Shown here: positions 15,279-28,007 of the stretch, one piece after another
How positions within the stretch are numbered: the stretch's first letter is position 1
Layout: every line of letters starts with the position of its first letter
Source: DATMRS01 sp035566015
GTDB taxonomy: Bacteria > Pseudomonadota > Alphaproteobacteria > Sphingomonadales > Sphingomonadaceae
NCBI GenBank assembly: GCA_035566015.1
Contig: DATMRS010000009.1
Location: 127,957-191,956, forward strand
Length of the DNA: 64,000 bases
Reading direction: 5' to 3'
Position numbers and translations under genes: made by a program
Notes under the pieces: generated by a model
Databases searched by the model: none
What the model was told of the DNA's origin: nothing
The model's input: the letters and a program-made list of their open reading frames with translations, nothing else

Positions 15279-17882
15279 ATGCCTGACGCCCAGACCGCCG
15301 CCGCGCCTTCCCCCGCCGTCATCCGCCGCGAGGATTATCGTCCGCCGGACTGGCTGGTGCCCGATGTTGAGCTGGATTTTCAGCTCGATCCCGCGCTGAC
15401 CCGCGTGGCGGCGCGGCTCCGCGTCACGCGCAACGGCGATCACAAGCGGCCGATGCGGCTCGACGGTGACGGCCTGACCCCGCTTGCGGTGCGAATCGAC
15501 GGCGAGCAGGCGGCCGACGCCTGGCGCATGGACGGTCCCACCTTCGTCATCGACCTGCCCGGCGACTCGCATCTCGTCGAAACCGAGGTGGAGATCGTTC
15601 CCGAAGACAATACGCAACTGATGGGCCTCTACGCCTCGGGCGGGATGCTCTGCACCCAGTGCGAGCCGGAGGGCTTTCGCCGGATCACCTTCTTCCCCGA
15701 CCGTCCCGACATATTGAGCCGCTACACCGTCCGCATGGAGGCGGACGAGGCGCGTTTCCCCGTGCTGCTGTCGAACGGCGATCGGATCGACGGAGGCGCG
15801 GCCGAGACGGAGGGGCGTCACTGGGCGCAATGGCGCGATCCCTTCTTCAAGCCCACCTATCTTTTCGCGCTTGTCGCCGCGAACCTCGACGCCAATCGCT
15901 CCAGCTTCACGACGCGATCGGGCAAGGAGGTGGCGCTCGCCATCTGGGTGAAGCCCGCCGATCTGGCGCGGACCGAGCATGCGATGGCCGCGCTCAAGGC
16001 GGCGATGGCGTGGGACGAGAAGGTCTATGGCCGCGAATATGATCTCAGCGAATTCAATATCGTCGCCGTGTCCGATTTCAATTTCGGCGCGATGGAGAAC
16101 AAATCGCTCAACATCTTCAACTCGCGCTACATCCTCGCCGATCCCGACACGGCGACCGACGCCGATTATGACGCCATCGCCGGCGTCGTCGCGCACGAAT
16201 ATTTCCACAACTGGTCGGGCAATCGCGTCACCTGCCGCGACTGGTTCCAGCTGTCGCTGAAGGAAGGCTTCACCGTTTTCCGTGACCAGCAATTCTCGGC
16301 CGATCAGGGATCGGCGGCGGTGCATCGCATCGACGACGTCCGCGCGCTGCGCGCCGCGCAGTTCCCGGAGGATGCCGGCCCGCTCGCGCATCCGATCCGG
16401 CCTGAATCCTATATCGAGATCAGCAATTTCTACACCGCGACCGTCTACAACAAGGGCGCCGAGGTGATCCGCATGCTCCACACCCTGTTGGGGCCGGAGC
16501 GGTTTCGTGCGGGCAGCGACCTCTATTTCGCGCGCCATGACGGCCATGCCGCGACGTGCGAGCAGTTCGTCCGCGCGATGGAAGACGCGACCGGCGAGGA
16601 CCTCACGAAATTCCGCCTCTGGTACAGCCAGGCTGGCACGCCGCATGTGAAGGCGACGCTCGCGCACGAGCCCGCCGGCGGGCAGGCGCGGCTGACGCTG
16701 GAGCAGACGATCGCGCCGACGCCCGGCCAGATCGAAAAGGCGCCGATGCCGCTCCCGCTCAAGATCGCGCTGTTCGGCGAATTGTCGGGCGAGAGCTTCG
16801 GCGGCGAGCAGCTCGTCCTTCTCGACGAGGAGAAAAAGGAAATCCTGTTCGAAGGAATTGGCGAGCGGCCGGTCCTGTCGATCAATCGCGGCTTTTCCGC
16901 CCCCGTCATCCTCGAAACCGACCGGACGGCGGCCGACCTCGCCTTCCTCTCGCGCCGCGATGACGATCCCTTCGCCCGCTATGAGGCGATGCAGCAGCTC
17001 ATGCTCGACACGCTCGTGAACGCGGCGGCGGGGCGGAAGGCCGATCATGAGCCGGTGATCGAGGCGGTCGAGGAAACGCTGCGCAATCCCGCGCTCGACG
17101 CCGCCTTCATCGCGGAAACGGTGCTGCTGCCCAGCGAAGCCTTCATCGGCGACCAGATGGCGGTGGTCGATCCCGACGCGATCGCCCGCGCGCGCGAGGC
17201 GCTGCGCGCCGATCTCGGCAACACGATCGAGGACGGATGGCGCGCCGCTTATGGCCGCGTGCGCGCCAACCGCTACGAATATACCCCGCCCGCCAAGGGC
17301 CTGCGCCGGCTCCGCAACGTCGCGCTCGGCTATCTCGCCGCCTCGGACGCCACTGACGCGGCGGGAATCGCGTTCCAGCAATTCGTCGAGGCGGACAATA
17401 TGACCGACCGGCAGGGCGCGCTCGGCACGCTCGCCAACGGCGCCGCGCCCGAGCGGGAGGAGGCGCTGGAACTGTTCTACCAGCGTTATCAGGACAACGG
17501 CCTCGTCCTCGACAAATGGTTCACCACGCAGGCGCTCTCGACGCGCGACGACACGCTCGACGCGGTCGAGCGGCTGGCGAAGCATCCCGATTTCACGCTC
17601 GCCAACCCGAACCGCGCGCGCGCCCTGATCGGCGCCTTCGCGGCCAATCAGCGCGCCTTCCACGAAGCGTCGGGGCGCGGCTACCGCTTCATCGCCGATA
17701 TGGCGCTCGCGATCGACCGGCTCAATCCGCAGCTCGCCGCGCGGATGATCCCCGCGCTCGGCCGCTGGCGCCGCTTCGATGAAGCCCGCGCCGCGCTGAT
17801 GCGGGCCGAATTGCGCCGGATCGTCGAAACGCCCGGCCTGTCGAAGGACGTGTTCGAGCAGGCGTCGAAAAGTCTGGGGTAA
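15279..17882 (+). CDS. pepN: Aminopeptidase N (M1 family)
   Basis: This 867-residue protein has the length of gammaproteobacterial-type PepN. The exopeptidase motif is GAMENKSLNIFNSRY (near residue 270), the zinc site HEYFHNW with downstream KEGFTVFRDQQFS (near 305-345), and the catalytic Tyr region is TVYNKGAEVIRML. The DUF3458 and C-terminal helical domains follow. It removes N-terminal residues from cytoplasmic peptides. The ATG at 15279 is preferred over a TTG two codons upstream. It is a single gene, divergent from the SDR gene. Confidence 0.97.
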   Translation: MPDAQTAAAPSPAVIRREDYRPPDWLVPDVELDFQLDPALTRVAARLRVTRNGDHKRPMRLDGDGLTPLAVRIDGEQAADAWRMDGPTFVIDLPGDSHLVETEVEIVPEDNTQLMGLYASGGMLCTQCEPEGFRRITFFPDRPDILSRYTVRMEADEARFPVLLSNGDRIDGGAAETEGRHWAQWRDPFFKPTYLFALVAANLDANRSSFTTRSGKEVALAIWVKPADLARTEHAMAALKAAMAWDEKVYGREYDLSEFNIVAVSDFNFGAMENKSLNIFNSRYILADPDTATDADYDAIAGVVAHEYFHNWSGNRVTCRDWFQLSLKEGFTVFRDQQFSADQGSAAVHRIDDVRALRAAQFPEDAGPLAHPIRPESYIEISNFYTATVYNKGAEVIRMLHTLLGPERFRAGSDLYFARHDGHAATCEQFVRAMEDATGEDLTKFRLWYSQAGTPHVKATLAHEPAGGQARLTLEQTIAPTPGQIEKAPMPLPLKIALFGELSGESFGGEQLVLLDEEKKEILFEGIGERPVLSINRGFSAPVILETDRTAADLAFLSRRDDDPFARYEAMQQLMLDTLVNAAAGRKADHEPVIEAVEETLRNPALDAAFIAETVLLPSEAFIGDQMAVVDPDAIARAREALRADLGNTIEDGWRAAYGRVRANRYEYTPPAKGLRRLRNVALGYLAASDATDAAGIAFQQFVEADNMTDRQGALGTLANGAAPEREEALELFYQRYQDNGLVLDKWFTTQALSTRDDTLDAVERLAKHPDFTLANPNRARALIGAFAANQRAFHEASGRGYRFIADMALAIDRLNPQLAARMIPALGRWRRFDEARAALMRAELRRIVETPGLSKDVFEQASKSLG

Positions 17883-17891
17883 GGCTGCCCC

Positions 17892-18107
17892 TCAGACGTT
17901 CTTCTTCGGCTTGGACCGATTCGAATAGATGAGCGCCGCGGCGATCGCGGCGGAGCCGATGCCCACGCCCGCGGCCGTCCACAGGCCGGCCTTGCTCAGC
18001 GTCGCCGAATCGGGCTTGCCCTTTTTCTTCTTCCGCGCGGTTTCAGCGGGAGCGGCGGCCGGTGCGGGATCGGGAACGGCATCGTCAGTCGGCGTTTCGT
18101 TGGACAA
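17892..18107 (-). CDS. Small single-span membrane protein of unknown function
   Basis: The 71-residue protein has an acidic, Pro/Ala-rich N-terminus, a basic patch (ARKKKKGKPDS), one membrane helix (LWTAAGVGIGSAAIAAALIY) and a basic tail (SNRSKPKKNV). The glycine/alanine-rich helix resembles a glycine-zipper-like span. The gene starts at an ATG preceded by GAGCTTTTCTTGTCC on the transcript, a weak ribosome-binding site. It is convergent with pepN (9 bp apart) and divergent from uvrA. Related short proteins are common in sphingomonads, but I cannot give a role. Confidence 0.62.
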   Translation of the reverse strand: MSNETPTDDAVPDPAPAAAPAETARKKKKGKPDSATLSKAGLWTAAGVGIGSAAIAAALIYSNRSKPKKNV

Positions 18108-18283
18108 GAAAAGCTCCCATGAATCGAGGGCGCTATCTTCTTAGAGCGGTTTCGCTTTCCGCAAAACCTGTCCGCATGCGTTCAGATCGCGCTTTCCGCG
18201 CCGTTTGCCGTTTTCGTCCCCCTTGCCTGCCTGCCCGCCATCCCCATCTTGCGAAGTGCGGCATGCCGCCGCTTGCCCCATTC

Positions 18284-18298
18284 GAACAAATATGGAAC
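18284..18298. promoter_or_regulatory. LexA operator (SOS box) of uvrA
   Basis: The sequence GAACAAATATGGAAC is a direct repeat GAAC-N7-GAAC, which on the other strand is GTTC-N7-GTTC, the alphaproteobacterial LexA site. It ends 11 bp before the chosen uvrA start (18310) and overlaps an alternative ATG at 18292. LexA bound here would block initiation or early elongation. Confidence 0.8.
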
Positions 18299-18309
18299 AA
18301 CCGGGCGTC

Positions 18310-21174
<2,865 letters not shown>

Positions 21175-21190
21175 GCGGACGCACACTCCT

Positions 21191-21357
21191 AAGCCCCTCC
21201 CCTTCAGGGGAGAGGTTGGGCCGGGCACGACCTGGCAATCGACTCATAAGCCCCTCCCCTTAAGGGGAGGGGTTGGGGTGGGGGCGAGCCGCCAGCGCCA
21301 CGCCCCTTAAATCACCCCCCTCCCCACCCACCCCCCTCCCCTGAAGGGGAGGGGCTT
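21191..21357. repeat. Cluster of three C-rich/G-rich palindromic repeats
   Basis: Three copies of a near-palindrome occur: AAGCCCCTCCCCTTCAGGGG at 21191, AAGCCCCTCCCCTTAAGGGG at 21248, and an inverted copy CCCCTCCCCTGAAGGGGAGG ending GGCTT at ~21357. Each can form a long GC stem and is flanked by GGTTGGG-type sequence. They fill most of the 260-bp gap between uvrA and the next gene. They may end the uvrA transcript, but no T-run is present. The family differs from the ATTCC-type repeats elsewhere in the window. Confidence 0.75.
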
Positions 21358-21434
21358 GGCGCGTCGCCATACCGGACGCGCAACCAATATCCTTTCCGGT
21401 CGTTACAGCCCTGTTCTGAAATGAGGAGGACGGC

Positions 21435-21836
21435 ATGCGTCTGGCACTTGTGAGCGCCGTAGCGGCCCTGACGTTGACCGGCTGCATGGGGGACAATGGC
21501 TATGACCGCCCCCGCGGCAACTGGAATCGATACGACTATAATCGCCCCGATCCGGCTTATGGCGGCTATGACGCGAGCCGCTATTATCGATCCGACCGGC
21601 GTTATCGCGAACATCGCCTCTCACGCAACGACCGCATCTATCGCGGCCGCGACGGGCGTTATTATTGCCGCCGCTCCGACGGCACGACCGGGCTGATCGT
21701 CGGCGCGCTCGCCGGCGGCGTCCTCGGCAACGTCATCGCGCCGGGCGGATCGGAAACGCTGGGCACGATTCTCGGCGGCGGCGCGGGCGCGCTGATCGGC
21801 CGCGAGGTCGATCGCGGCGAGGCGAAATGCCGGTAA
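21435..21836 (+). CDS. Glycine-zipper 2TM lipoprotein
   Basis: The 133-residue protein follows a good ribosome-binding site (GAGGAGG). It has a lipoprotein signal (MRLALVSAVAALTLTGC, cysteine at ~17), an Arg/Tyr/Asp-rich spacer, a short YYCRRSDGTTG segment and a glycine-zipper hairpin (LIVGALAGGVLGNVIAPGG ... LGTILGGGAGALIGREVDRG). Such 2TM glycine-zipper proteins are outer-membrane or envelope lipoproteins related to SlyB/RcpA-like families. Exact function is unknown. It stands alone downstream of the uvrA repeat cluster. Confidence 0.82.
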   Translation: MRLALVSAVAALTLTGCMGDNGYDRPRGNWNRYDYNRPDPAYGGYDASRYYRSDRRYREHRLSRNDRIYRGRDGRYYCRRSDGTTGLIVGALAGGVLGNVIAPGGSETLGTILGGGAGALIGREVDRGEAKCR

Positions 21837-21855
21837 CGACCTGAAATCCCTCACC

Positions 21856-21945
21856 GTCACTCCGACGAAAGTCGGAGCCCATGGACTCGGCTCGCTTCAT
21901 TGTCAGTGAGCCGCCGTCGATGGCCAAGGCTTCCGCCGGAATGAC
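21856..21945. repeat. Two-hairpin intergenic repeat, copy 2 (inverted)
   Basis: Starts GTCACTCCGACGAAAGTCGG and ends TTCCGCCGGAATGAC. Its middle (ATGGACTCGGCTCGCTTCAT) is the reverse complement of the middle of the 34.5- and 34.7-kb copies, so this copy is inverted. It lies between the convergent lipoprotein and PilZ genes. Confidence 0.8.
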
Positions 21946-21971
21946 GGCTGGTGATCGGCGATCGATCCGCC

Positions 21972-22310
21972 TCAGCGCACCGCCTGCGCGACGATACGAT
22001 CGGCCACTGCCGGATGAAGCGGGCGGACGAATTCGGCGCCGATCTGGATATCGTCGGTCCACGCGATCGTCGCCAGCGAGGCTTCGAGGCCGGGCAGCCG
22101 GAGCCAGACCTGCGCACCCGGTTGCAGCATCGCCGCCGTTTCGGCGCGGAAGCCGTGGGTCGAAAGATCGAGGATGGTGACGGTGGCGGGCTTCCCCTCG
22201 CGCCGCCGCAGGCTGGCGTCGAAACGGGCGGAGTAGCGCGGCGTGCGCCGCCCATCCGTCCCCGCCATCCCATCAGGAGAACCGATCGCCAATTCGGCCG
22301 CAAGTCGCAT
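21972..22310 (-). CDS. PilZ-domain protein
   Basis: The 112-residue protein is essentially one PilZ domain: RRTPRYSARFDASLRR (RxxxR c-di-GMP motif), then LDLSTHGFRAET (the D/NxSxxG motif in the form DLSTHGF), then WLRLPGLEASLATIAWTDD and IGAEFVRPLHP. PilZ proteins bind c-di-GMP and control motility, polysaccharide export or transcription. The two binding motifs appear intact, so binding is plausible. No neighbour indicates the output. A diguanylate cyclase is encoded ~8 kb away. Confidence 0.87.
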   Translation of the reverse strand: MRLAAELAIGSPDGMAGTDGRRTPRYSARFDASLRRREGKPATVTILDLSTHGFRAETAAMLQPGAQVWLRLPGLEASLATIAWTDDIQIGAEFVRPLHPAVADRIVAQAVR

Positions 22311-22411
22311 CGTCAGGCCCCGCTCAGGTCAATGACACGATTTTCGGCCCAAAACCGCTAAACTTTGGTGAACGTGCGCGCCCGTCGGAAGGACGGGCGC
22401 GCGGGGTCGGT

Positions 22412-22762
22412 TCAGCGTGCGATGACGCTGGCGATCAGGCCGGTGGCGATGGCGACCAGGATATAATCGCCTGTATTGTTGTTCTCGCGCACCCAATGAT
22501 AGCCGCGCGGCGGAGCCCGCAGGCCATGCCGGCCCCAATCATTGACGACGTAGCGCGACCGTTCGACCCTGCCCATGCGCTGGCCCTTCTTCCAGTGATG
22601 GCGGTTCGTGACGACCACCTTGTGGGGCGGCGCCCGGTGGACGACCACCTTGTGCGGCGCGGGGCGATACATGTCGCGATGGTTGGGCGCGGCGAAGGCG
22701 GGGGCGGCGACGCTGCCCGCGATCAGGCTTGCGATCAGGATGCTGCCAAAGGTCTTTTTCAT
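22412..22762 (-). CDS. RcnB-family periplasmic protein
   Basis: The 116-residue protein has a clear signal peptide (MKKTFGSILIASLIAGSVAA PAFA), a His/Lys/Arg-rich middle (KVVVHRAPPHKVVVTNRHH) and the RcnB C-terminal pattern APPRGYHWVRENNNTGDYIL, with ending VAIATGLIASVIAR. RcnB was described in nickel/cobalt homeostasis in E. coli, but alphaproteobacterial paralogues are uncharacterised. The start at 22762 has GGGAG seven bases upstream; a second ATG immediately before it (22765) is equally in frame. Confidence 0.82.
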   Translation of the reverse strand: MKKTFGSILIASLIAGSVAAPAFAAPNHRDMYRPAPHKVVVHRAPPHKVVVTNRHHWKKGQRMGRVERSRYVVNDWGRHGLRAPPRGYHWVRENNNTGDYILVAIATGLIASVIAR

Positions 22763-22877
22763 CATCTGTCTCCCGGTTGATGAGACGCTTATGGACCCCC
22801 GAATCGTGATTCGAATGTCGCCGCCCACATGGTGCATCGACCCTGAGAAACGATATTGCAGTGCTGAAACAGGCGCT

Positions 22878-23882
22878 TCAGGCGAAGAGCCCGGCGATAA
22901 GATAGACTGAAGCCGCAACGATCGCGGCGGCGGGCAGCGTCACCACCCAGGCGACGACGATATTGCTCGCGACGTTCCAGCGCACCGCCGAAGTGCGCCG
23001 CGCCGCGCCGACCCCGACGATCGCGCCGGTGATCGTGTGCGTCGTCGAGACGGGCACGCCCAGCGCGGTCGCGGTGAACAAGGTGATCGCGCCGCCCGTC
23101 TCGGCGCAGAAGCCCTGCGGCGGGCTGAGCTGGGTGATGCGCGATCCCATCGTGTGGACGATCTTCCATCCGCCCAGCAGCGTGCCGAGCGCCATCGCCG
23201 CCTGGCAGGCCAGCACCACCCATAAGGGGATGTGGAAACCGCCCTTGAGCAGGCCCTGCGAATAGAGCAGCACCGCGATGATTCCCATCGTCTTCTGCGC
23301 ATCGTTGCCGCCATGGCCGAGCGAATAGAGCGAGGCGGAGACGAGCTGGAGCTTGCGGAAGATCGAGTCGGCCGCGAGCGGCGTCGCGCGCACGAACAGC
23401 CAGGAAATGGTGAGCACGAGGAACAGCGCGAGGACGAGGCCCAGCGCGGGCGACAATATGATCGCCGCCGTTGTCTTGAGCACGCCCGCCCAGACGACCA
23501 CCGACAGCCCCGCCTTGGCGATGCCCGCGCCGAGCAGGCCGCCGATCAGCGCGTGGCTGCTGCTCGACGGGATGCCGAGCGCCCAGGTGAAGAGATTCCA
23601 GGAGATCGCACCCATGAGCGCGGCGAAGATGACGCGCGCGTCGATCGCCTGCGCGTCGACGATCCCGCGCCCCACCGTGTCGGCAACGTGAAGGCCGAAG
23701 AACAGGAAGGCGACGAAATTGAAGAAGGCCGCCCAGGCGACGGCATATTGCGGCTTCAGCACGCGCGTCGACACGATCGTCGCGATCGAGTTGGCGGCAT
23801 CGTGCAGGCCGTTCAGGAAATCGAAGATCAGCGCGACGGCGATCAGGCCGACGAGCAGCGGAAAGGCTATGGCGGCGTCCAT
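22878..23882 (-). CDS. pit: Inorganic phosphate transporter, PiT family
   Basis: The 334-residue polytopic protein carries both PiT signatures: FDFLNGLHDAANSIATIVST near the N-terminus and LGHGGNDAQKTMGIIAVLLY in the second half. There are about ten hydrophobic segments, typical of low-affinity, metal-phosphate/H+ symporters in the inner membrane. It begins 9 bp after the stop of the NUDIX-DUF47 gene on the same strand. That is the common DUF47-pit operon, in which DUF47 proteins are thought to regulate or support Pit. Confidence 0.95.
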   Translation of the reverse strand: MDAAIAFPLLVGLIAVALIFDFLNGLHDAANSIATIVSTRVLKPQYAVAWAAFFNFVAFLFFGLHVADTVGRGIVDAQAIDARVIFAALMGAISWNLFTWALGIPSSSSHALIGGLLGAGIAKAGLSVVVWAGVLKTTAAIILSPALGLVLALFLVLTISWLFVRATPLAADSIFRKLQLVSASLYSLGHGGNDAQKTMGIIAVLLYSQGLLKGGFHIPLWVVLACQAAMALGTLLGGWKIVHTMGSRITQLSPPQGFCAETGGAITLFTATALGVPVSTTHTITGAIVGVGAARRTSAVRWNVASNIVVAWVVTLPAAAIVAASVYLIAGLFA

Positions 23883-23891
23883 CGGGTGCGG

Positions 23892-25013
23892 TCAGGCGTG
23901 GTCGATCACGAGACCCTCGATCTCGTTCGCGACGTCTTCGAACCGATCGACGATCTTTTCCAGATGGCTGTAGAGTTCGCGCCCGACGATGAAGTCCATC
24001 GCGCTCTTGCCGTTCTGCGCCTTGAACAGCGCCTTGAGGCCCGCATCGTGGATATCGTCGGCATCGCCCTCGATCCGCACCAGCCGTTCGGTCAGTTCGT
24101 GCAACCGGCCGCCATTGGTGCTGATCGACCGGAGCAGCGGCAGCGCCTCGGCGGTGATCCGCGCCGCCTCGACGATGATCCCGGTCATGTCGCGCATATG
24201 CGGCTCGAACGTCGTCACCTCATAGAGGGTGATCGTCTTGGCTGTCTGGTTCATCTGGTCGATCGCGTCGTCCATCACGCCGATCAGGTCGATGATCGCG
24301 CTACGATCGAACGGCGTCACGAAGGTGCGGCGCACGTCCTGCAGCACGTCGCGGGTGATATCGTCGGCCTCATGCTCGCGATCCTGTATCTCGCGCACAT
24401 GATCGGCCATATTCTCGCCGCCCTGGAGAAGCTGGGCGAGCGCGTCGGCGCCCGCGACCAGCGTCGCGCCATGGTCCTCGAACTGATCGAAGAAACGCCC
24501 GCGCTTGGGCATGAGGGCATGAAACCAGCGTAGCATCGGTATCCTTTCGGCGCCTTCCTCGCGAAGCCATGCGACGGCGCGGGCGAGCGGACCGCCCCTG
24601 TCGATGGGTTCGCGAAAGGAGGCGATGAGTGCTTTGAGATCGGCCTCCTCCACCGCCTCGGCCGCGCCGGCGAGCGTGAACCAGCGCGTCTCGCGCTCGT
24701 CCTGCTCGGGCCAGTCCTCGGCCTGCGACAGGACGGCGAAGGGGAAGACATCCACCTTGGCGTTGCGGATCGTCCCGTTCCGCCGCCGCTTGCGATAGCG
24801 GTAGGAGCCGAGCGGCGTCGGGCAGGCGATGCCGTGCAGCCCCGCCTCCTCATACGCCTCATGCGCGGCGGCGGCATGCGGCGTCAGGCCGCGGATGGGA
24901 TTGCCCTTCGGAATCACCCAGCGACGCGTCTCGCGCGAGGTGATCAGCATGATCCGGACCGATCCGTCGTCCTCGCTGCGATAGGGGAGGGCGGCGATCT
25001 GCCTGATGGTCAT
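23892..25013 (-). CDS. NUDIX hydrolase fused in frame to a DUF47 (PhoU-like) domain
   Basis: One open frame of 373 codons holds two complete domains. Residues ~1-130 are a NUDIX hydrolase of the diphosphoinositol-polyphosphate/Ap4A-like class: RRWVIPKGNPIRGL and the Nudix box core HEAYEEAGLHG, with His in place of the usual Arg. Residues ~160-373 are DUF47: MLRWFHALMPKRGRFFDQFE, EHEADDITRDVLQDVRRTFV, GVMDDAIDQMNQTAKTI and YSHLEKIVDRFEDVANEIEG. DUF47 proteins are PhoU-like partners of Pit. No stop separates the halves, but an internal ATG at 24536 has its own ribosome-binding site, so the DUF47 part may also be made alone. Coupled to pit downstream. Confidence 0.88.
   Translation of the reverse strand: MTIRQIAALPYRSEDDGSVRIMLITSRETRRWVIPKGNPIRGLTPHAAAAHEAYEEAGLHGIACPTPLGSYRYRKRRRNGTIRNAKVDVFPFAVLSQAEDWPEQDERETRWFTLAGAAEAVEEADLKALIASFREPIDRGGPLARAVAWLREEGAERIPMLRWFHALMPKRGRFFDQFEDHGATLVAGADALAQLLQGGENMADHVREIQDREHEADDITRDVLQDVRRTFVTPFDRSAIIDLIGVMDDAIDQMNQTAKTITLYEVTTFEPHMRDMTGIIVEAARITAEALPLLRSISTNGGRLHELTERLVRIEGDADDIHDAGLKALFKAQNGKSAMDFIVGRELYSHLEKIVDRFEDVANEIEGLVIDHA
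24542..24547 (-). promoter_or_regulatory. Internal ribosome-binding site before the DUF47 half
   Basis: On the transcript AAAGGA stands five bases before the in-frame ATG at 24536, exactly where a DUF47 protein would normally begin (MLRWFHAL). It lies inside the NUDIX-DUF47 frame. It suggests separate internal initiation in addition to the fused product. Confidence 0.6.
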
Positions 25014-25082
25014 GCTCCGAAAGAAGGGGGGTCGGCGGCGCCCCTCATAAGAGCCGGACGGGCCGCAATCAATCGGCCTGTC

Positions 25083-26948
<1,866 letters not shown>

Positions 26949-27097
26949 GCCGCGCCGATAGCAGCTCGACACGCCCGCGCAAACCGGGTTGGGGCCGATG
27001 CGCCATCATGGCGGTGCCCCACCCTGCTATAAGGTCGGGCTTTCCAACCGGGTTCCGCCATGCTTTTGTTCGATCGACGCGAACGGAGGAAGAAAAC

Positions 27098-27493
27098 GTG
27101 TCGAGGATTGTGGGTGGCTGTCTCTGCGGCGCATGCCGTTACAACAGTGATTCAACACCGATAAACGCCCGCGTTTGCCACTGTGTCCGATGCCAGAAGG
27201 CGACGGGCGCGGCATTCTACGCACGTATCATGGTGCCGCTCGACAGCGTGCATATCGAAGGCCCGGTGGGCTGGTTCGATGCGAACACCGGCATCAGGCG
27301 CGGCTTCTGCACCCGATGTGGCACGTCCCTCTTTTCGGAACGGCAGAGCGCCAATGCCATCGGCCTGTCGATAGGAAGCCTCGACGATCCGGCGCTGTTC
27401 GAGCCGACCGAACATATCTGGACCTCGCGCAAGCAGCCTTGGCTTAGCCTGGATGACCACCGGTCACATTTCCCTGAGGGGCCGCCCGCCTGA
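27098..27493 (+). CDS. GFA-family protein (glutathione-dependent formaldehyde-activating fold)
   Basis: The 131-residue protein has the GFA zinc pattern: GGCLCGACRY (CxCxxC), CHCVRCQKATGAAF and FCTRCGTSLF. These cysteines bind one structural and one catalytic-type zinc. GFA proteins resemble formaldehyde-activating enzyme (S-hydroxymethylglutathione synthase), but most paralogues have unknown substrates. The GTG start at 27098 has GGAGGA seven bases upstream, a better choice than the ATG at 27008 that lacks one. The gene is convergent with the L,D-transpeptidase (7 bp gap). Confidence 0.88.
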   Translation: MSRIVGGCLCGACRYNSDSTPINARVCHCVRCQKATGAAFYARIMVPLDSVHIEGPVGWFDANTGIRRGFCTRCGTSLFSERQSANAIGLSIGSLDDPALFEPTEHIWTSRKQPWLSLDDHRSHFPEGPPA

Positions 27494-27500
27494 TCGGACT

Positions 27501-28007
27501 CTATCCGATCGCGAGCCGATCGCTCGTCGAAAGCCGGGACAACAGCCCGCACAACGCCTTCCGCTCTATCGCGACGCACCCCTCCGTCGGCCGATCGCCG
27601 TTTCGGCAGTGGAGGAAGATCGCGCTGCCCGCGCCCGGCGCGGGCGGCGCATCATTGTGGCCGAGCACGACGATGACGTCGTACAGGCCATCCTCGCGCC
27701 ACAGTCGCTCGGCGGAGAAAAGATGTGGATGGCGCACCGGGCGGTTGTAGACCGGATCGGCGGGATCGTCGGACCAGCCATCTTGGGGACGGAGCCAGCG
27801 CCACGGCACCGTCATGCGGTCGGGCGCCGCGACCCGATCGGGCCGGAGCAGGACGGCGCGGATCGGCCATTCGCCCAAGGGCGTGCGCCCATCGCCCTCG
27901 CTTTTGTCCGCCGCCGGGCAGGCCCCGCCGCGGCCGATGGTGCAACCGATCGTCTCGCCGAACGCCGTGAGCGTGCGCGCGGCGGTATCGACGAGCAGTC
28001 GGTTCAC
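27501..28007 (-). CDS. L,D-transpeptidase (YkuD-type) family protein
   Basis: The 168-residue protein has a single YkuD-like domain. The active-site region is AIFLHCRNGDRPTEGCVAIE, with the catalytic Cys in EGCVAI and an upstream His in VVLGHNDAP. A conserved GRTPLGEWPIRAVLLRPDR segment precedes it. L,D-transpeptidases crosslink peptidoglycan or attach proteins to it in the periplasm, but no signal peptide is obvious here. The GTG start at 28007 overlaps the ribA stop as GTGA, so the gene seems to be the last of an xthA-ribA-ldt operon. Confidence 0.87.
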   Translation of the reverse strand: MNRLLVDTAARTLTAFGETIGCTIGRGGACPAADKSEGDGRTPLGEWPIRAVLLRPDRVAAPDRMTVPWRWLRPQDGWSDDPADPVYNRPVRHPHLFSAERLWREDGLYDVIVVLGHNDAPPAPGAGSAIFLHCRNGDRPTEGCVAIERKALCGLLSRLSTSDRLAIG

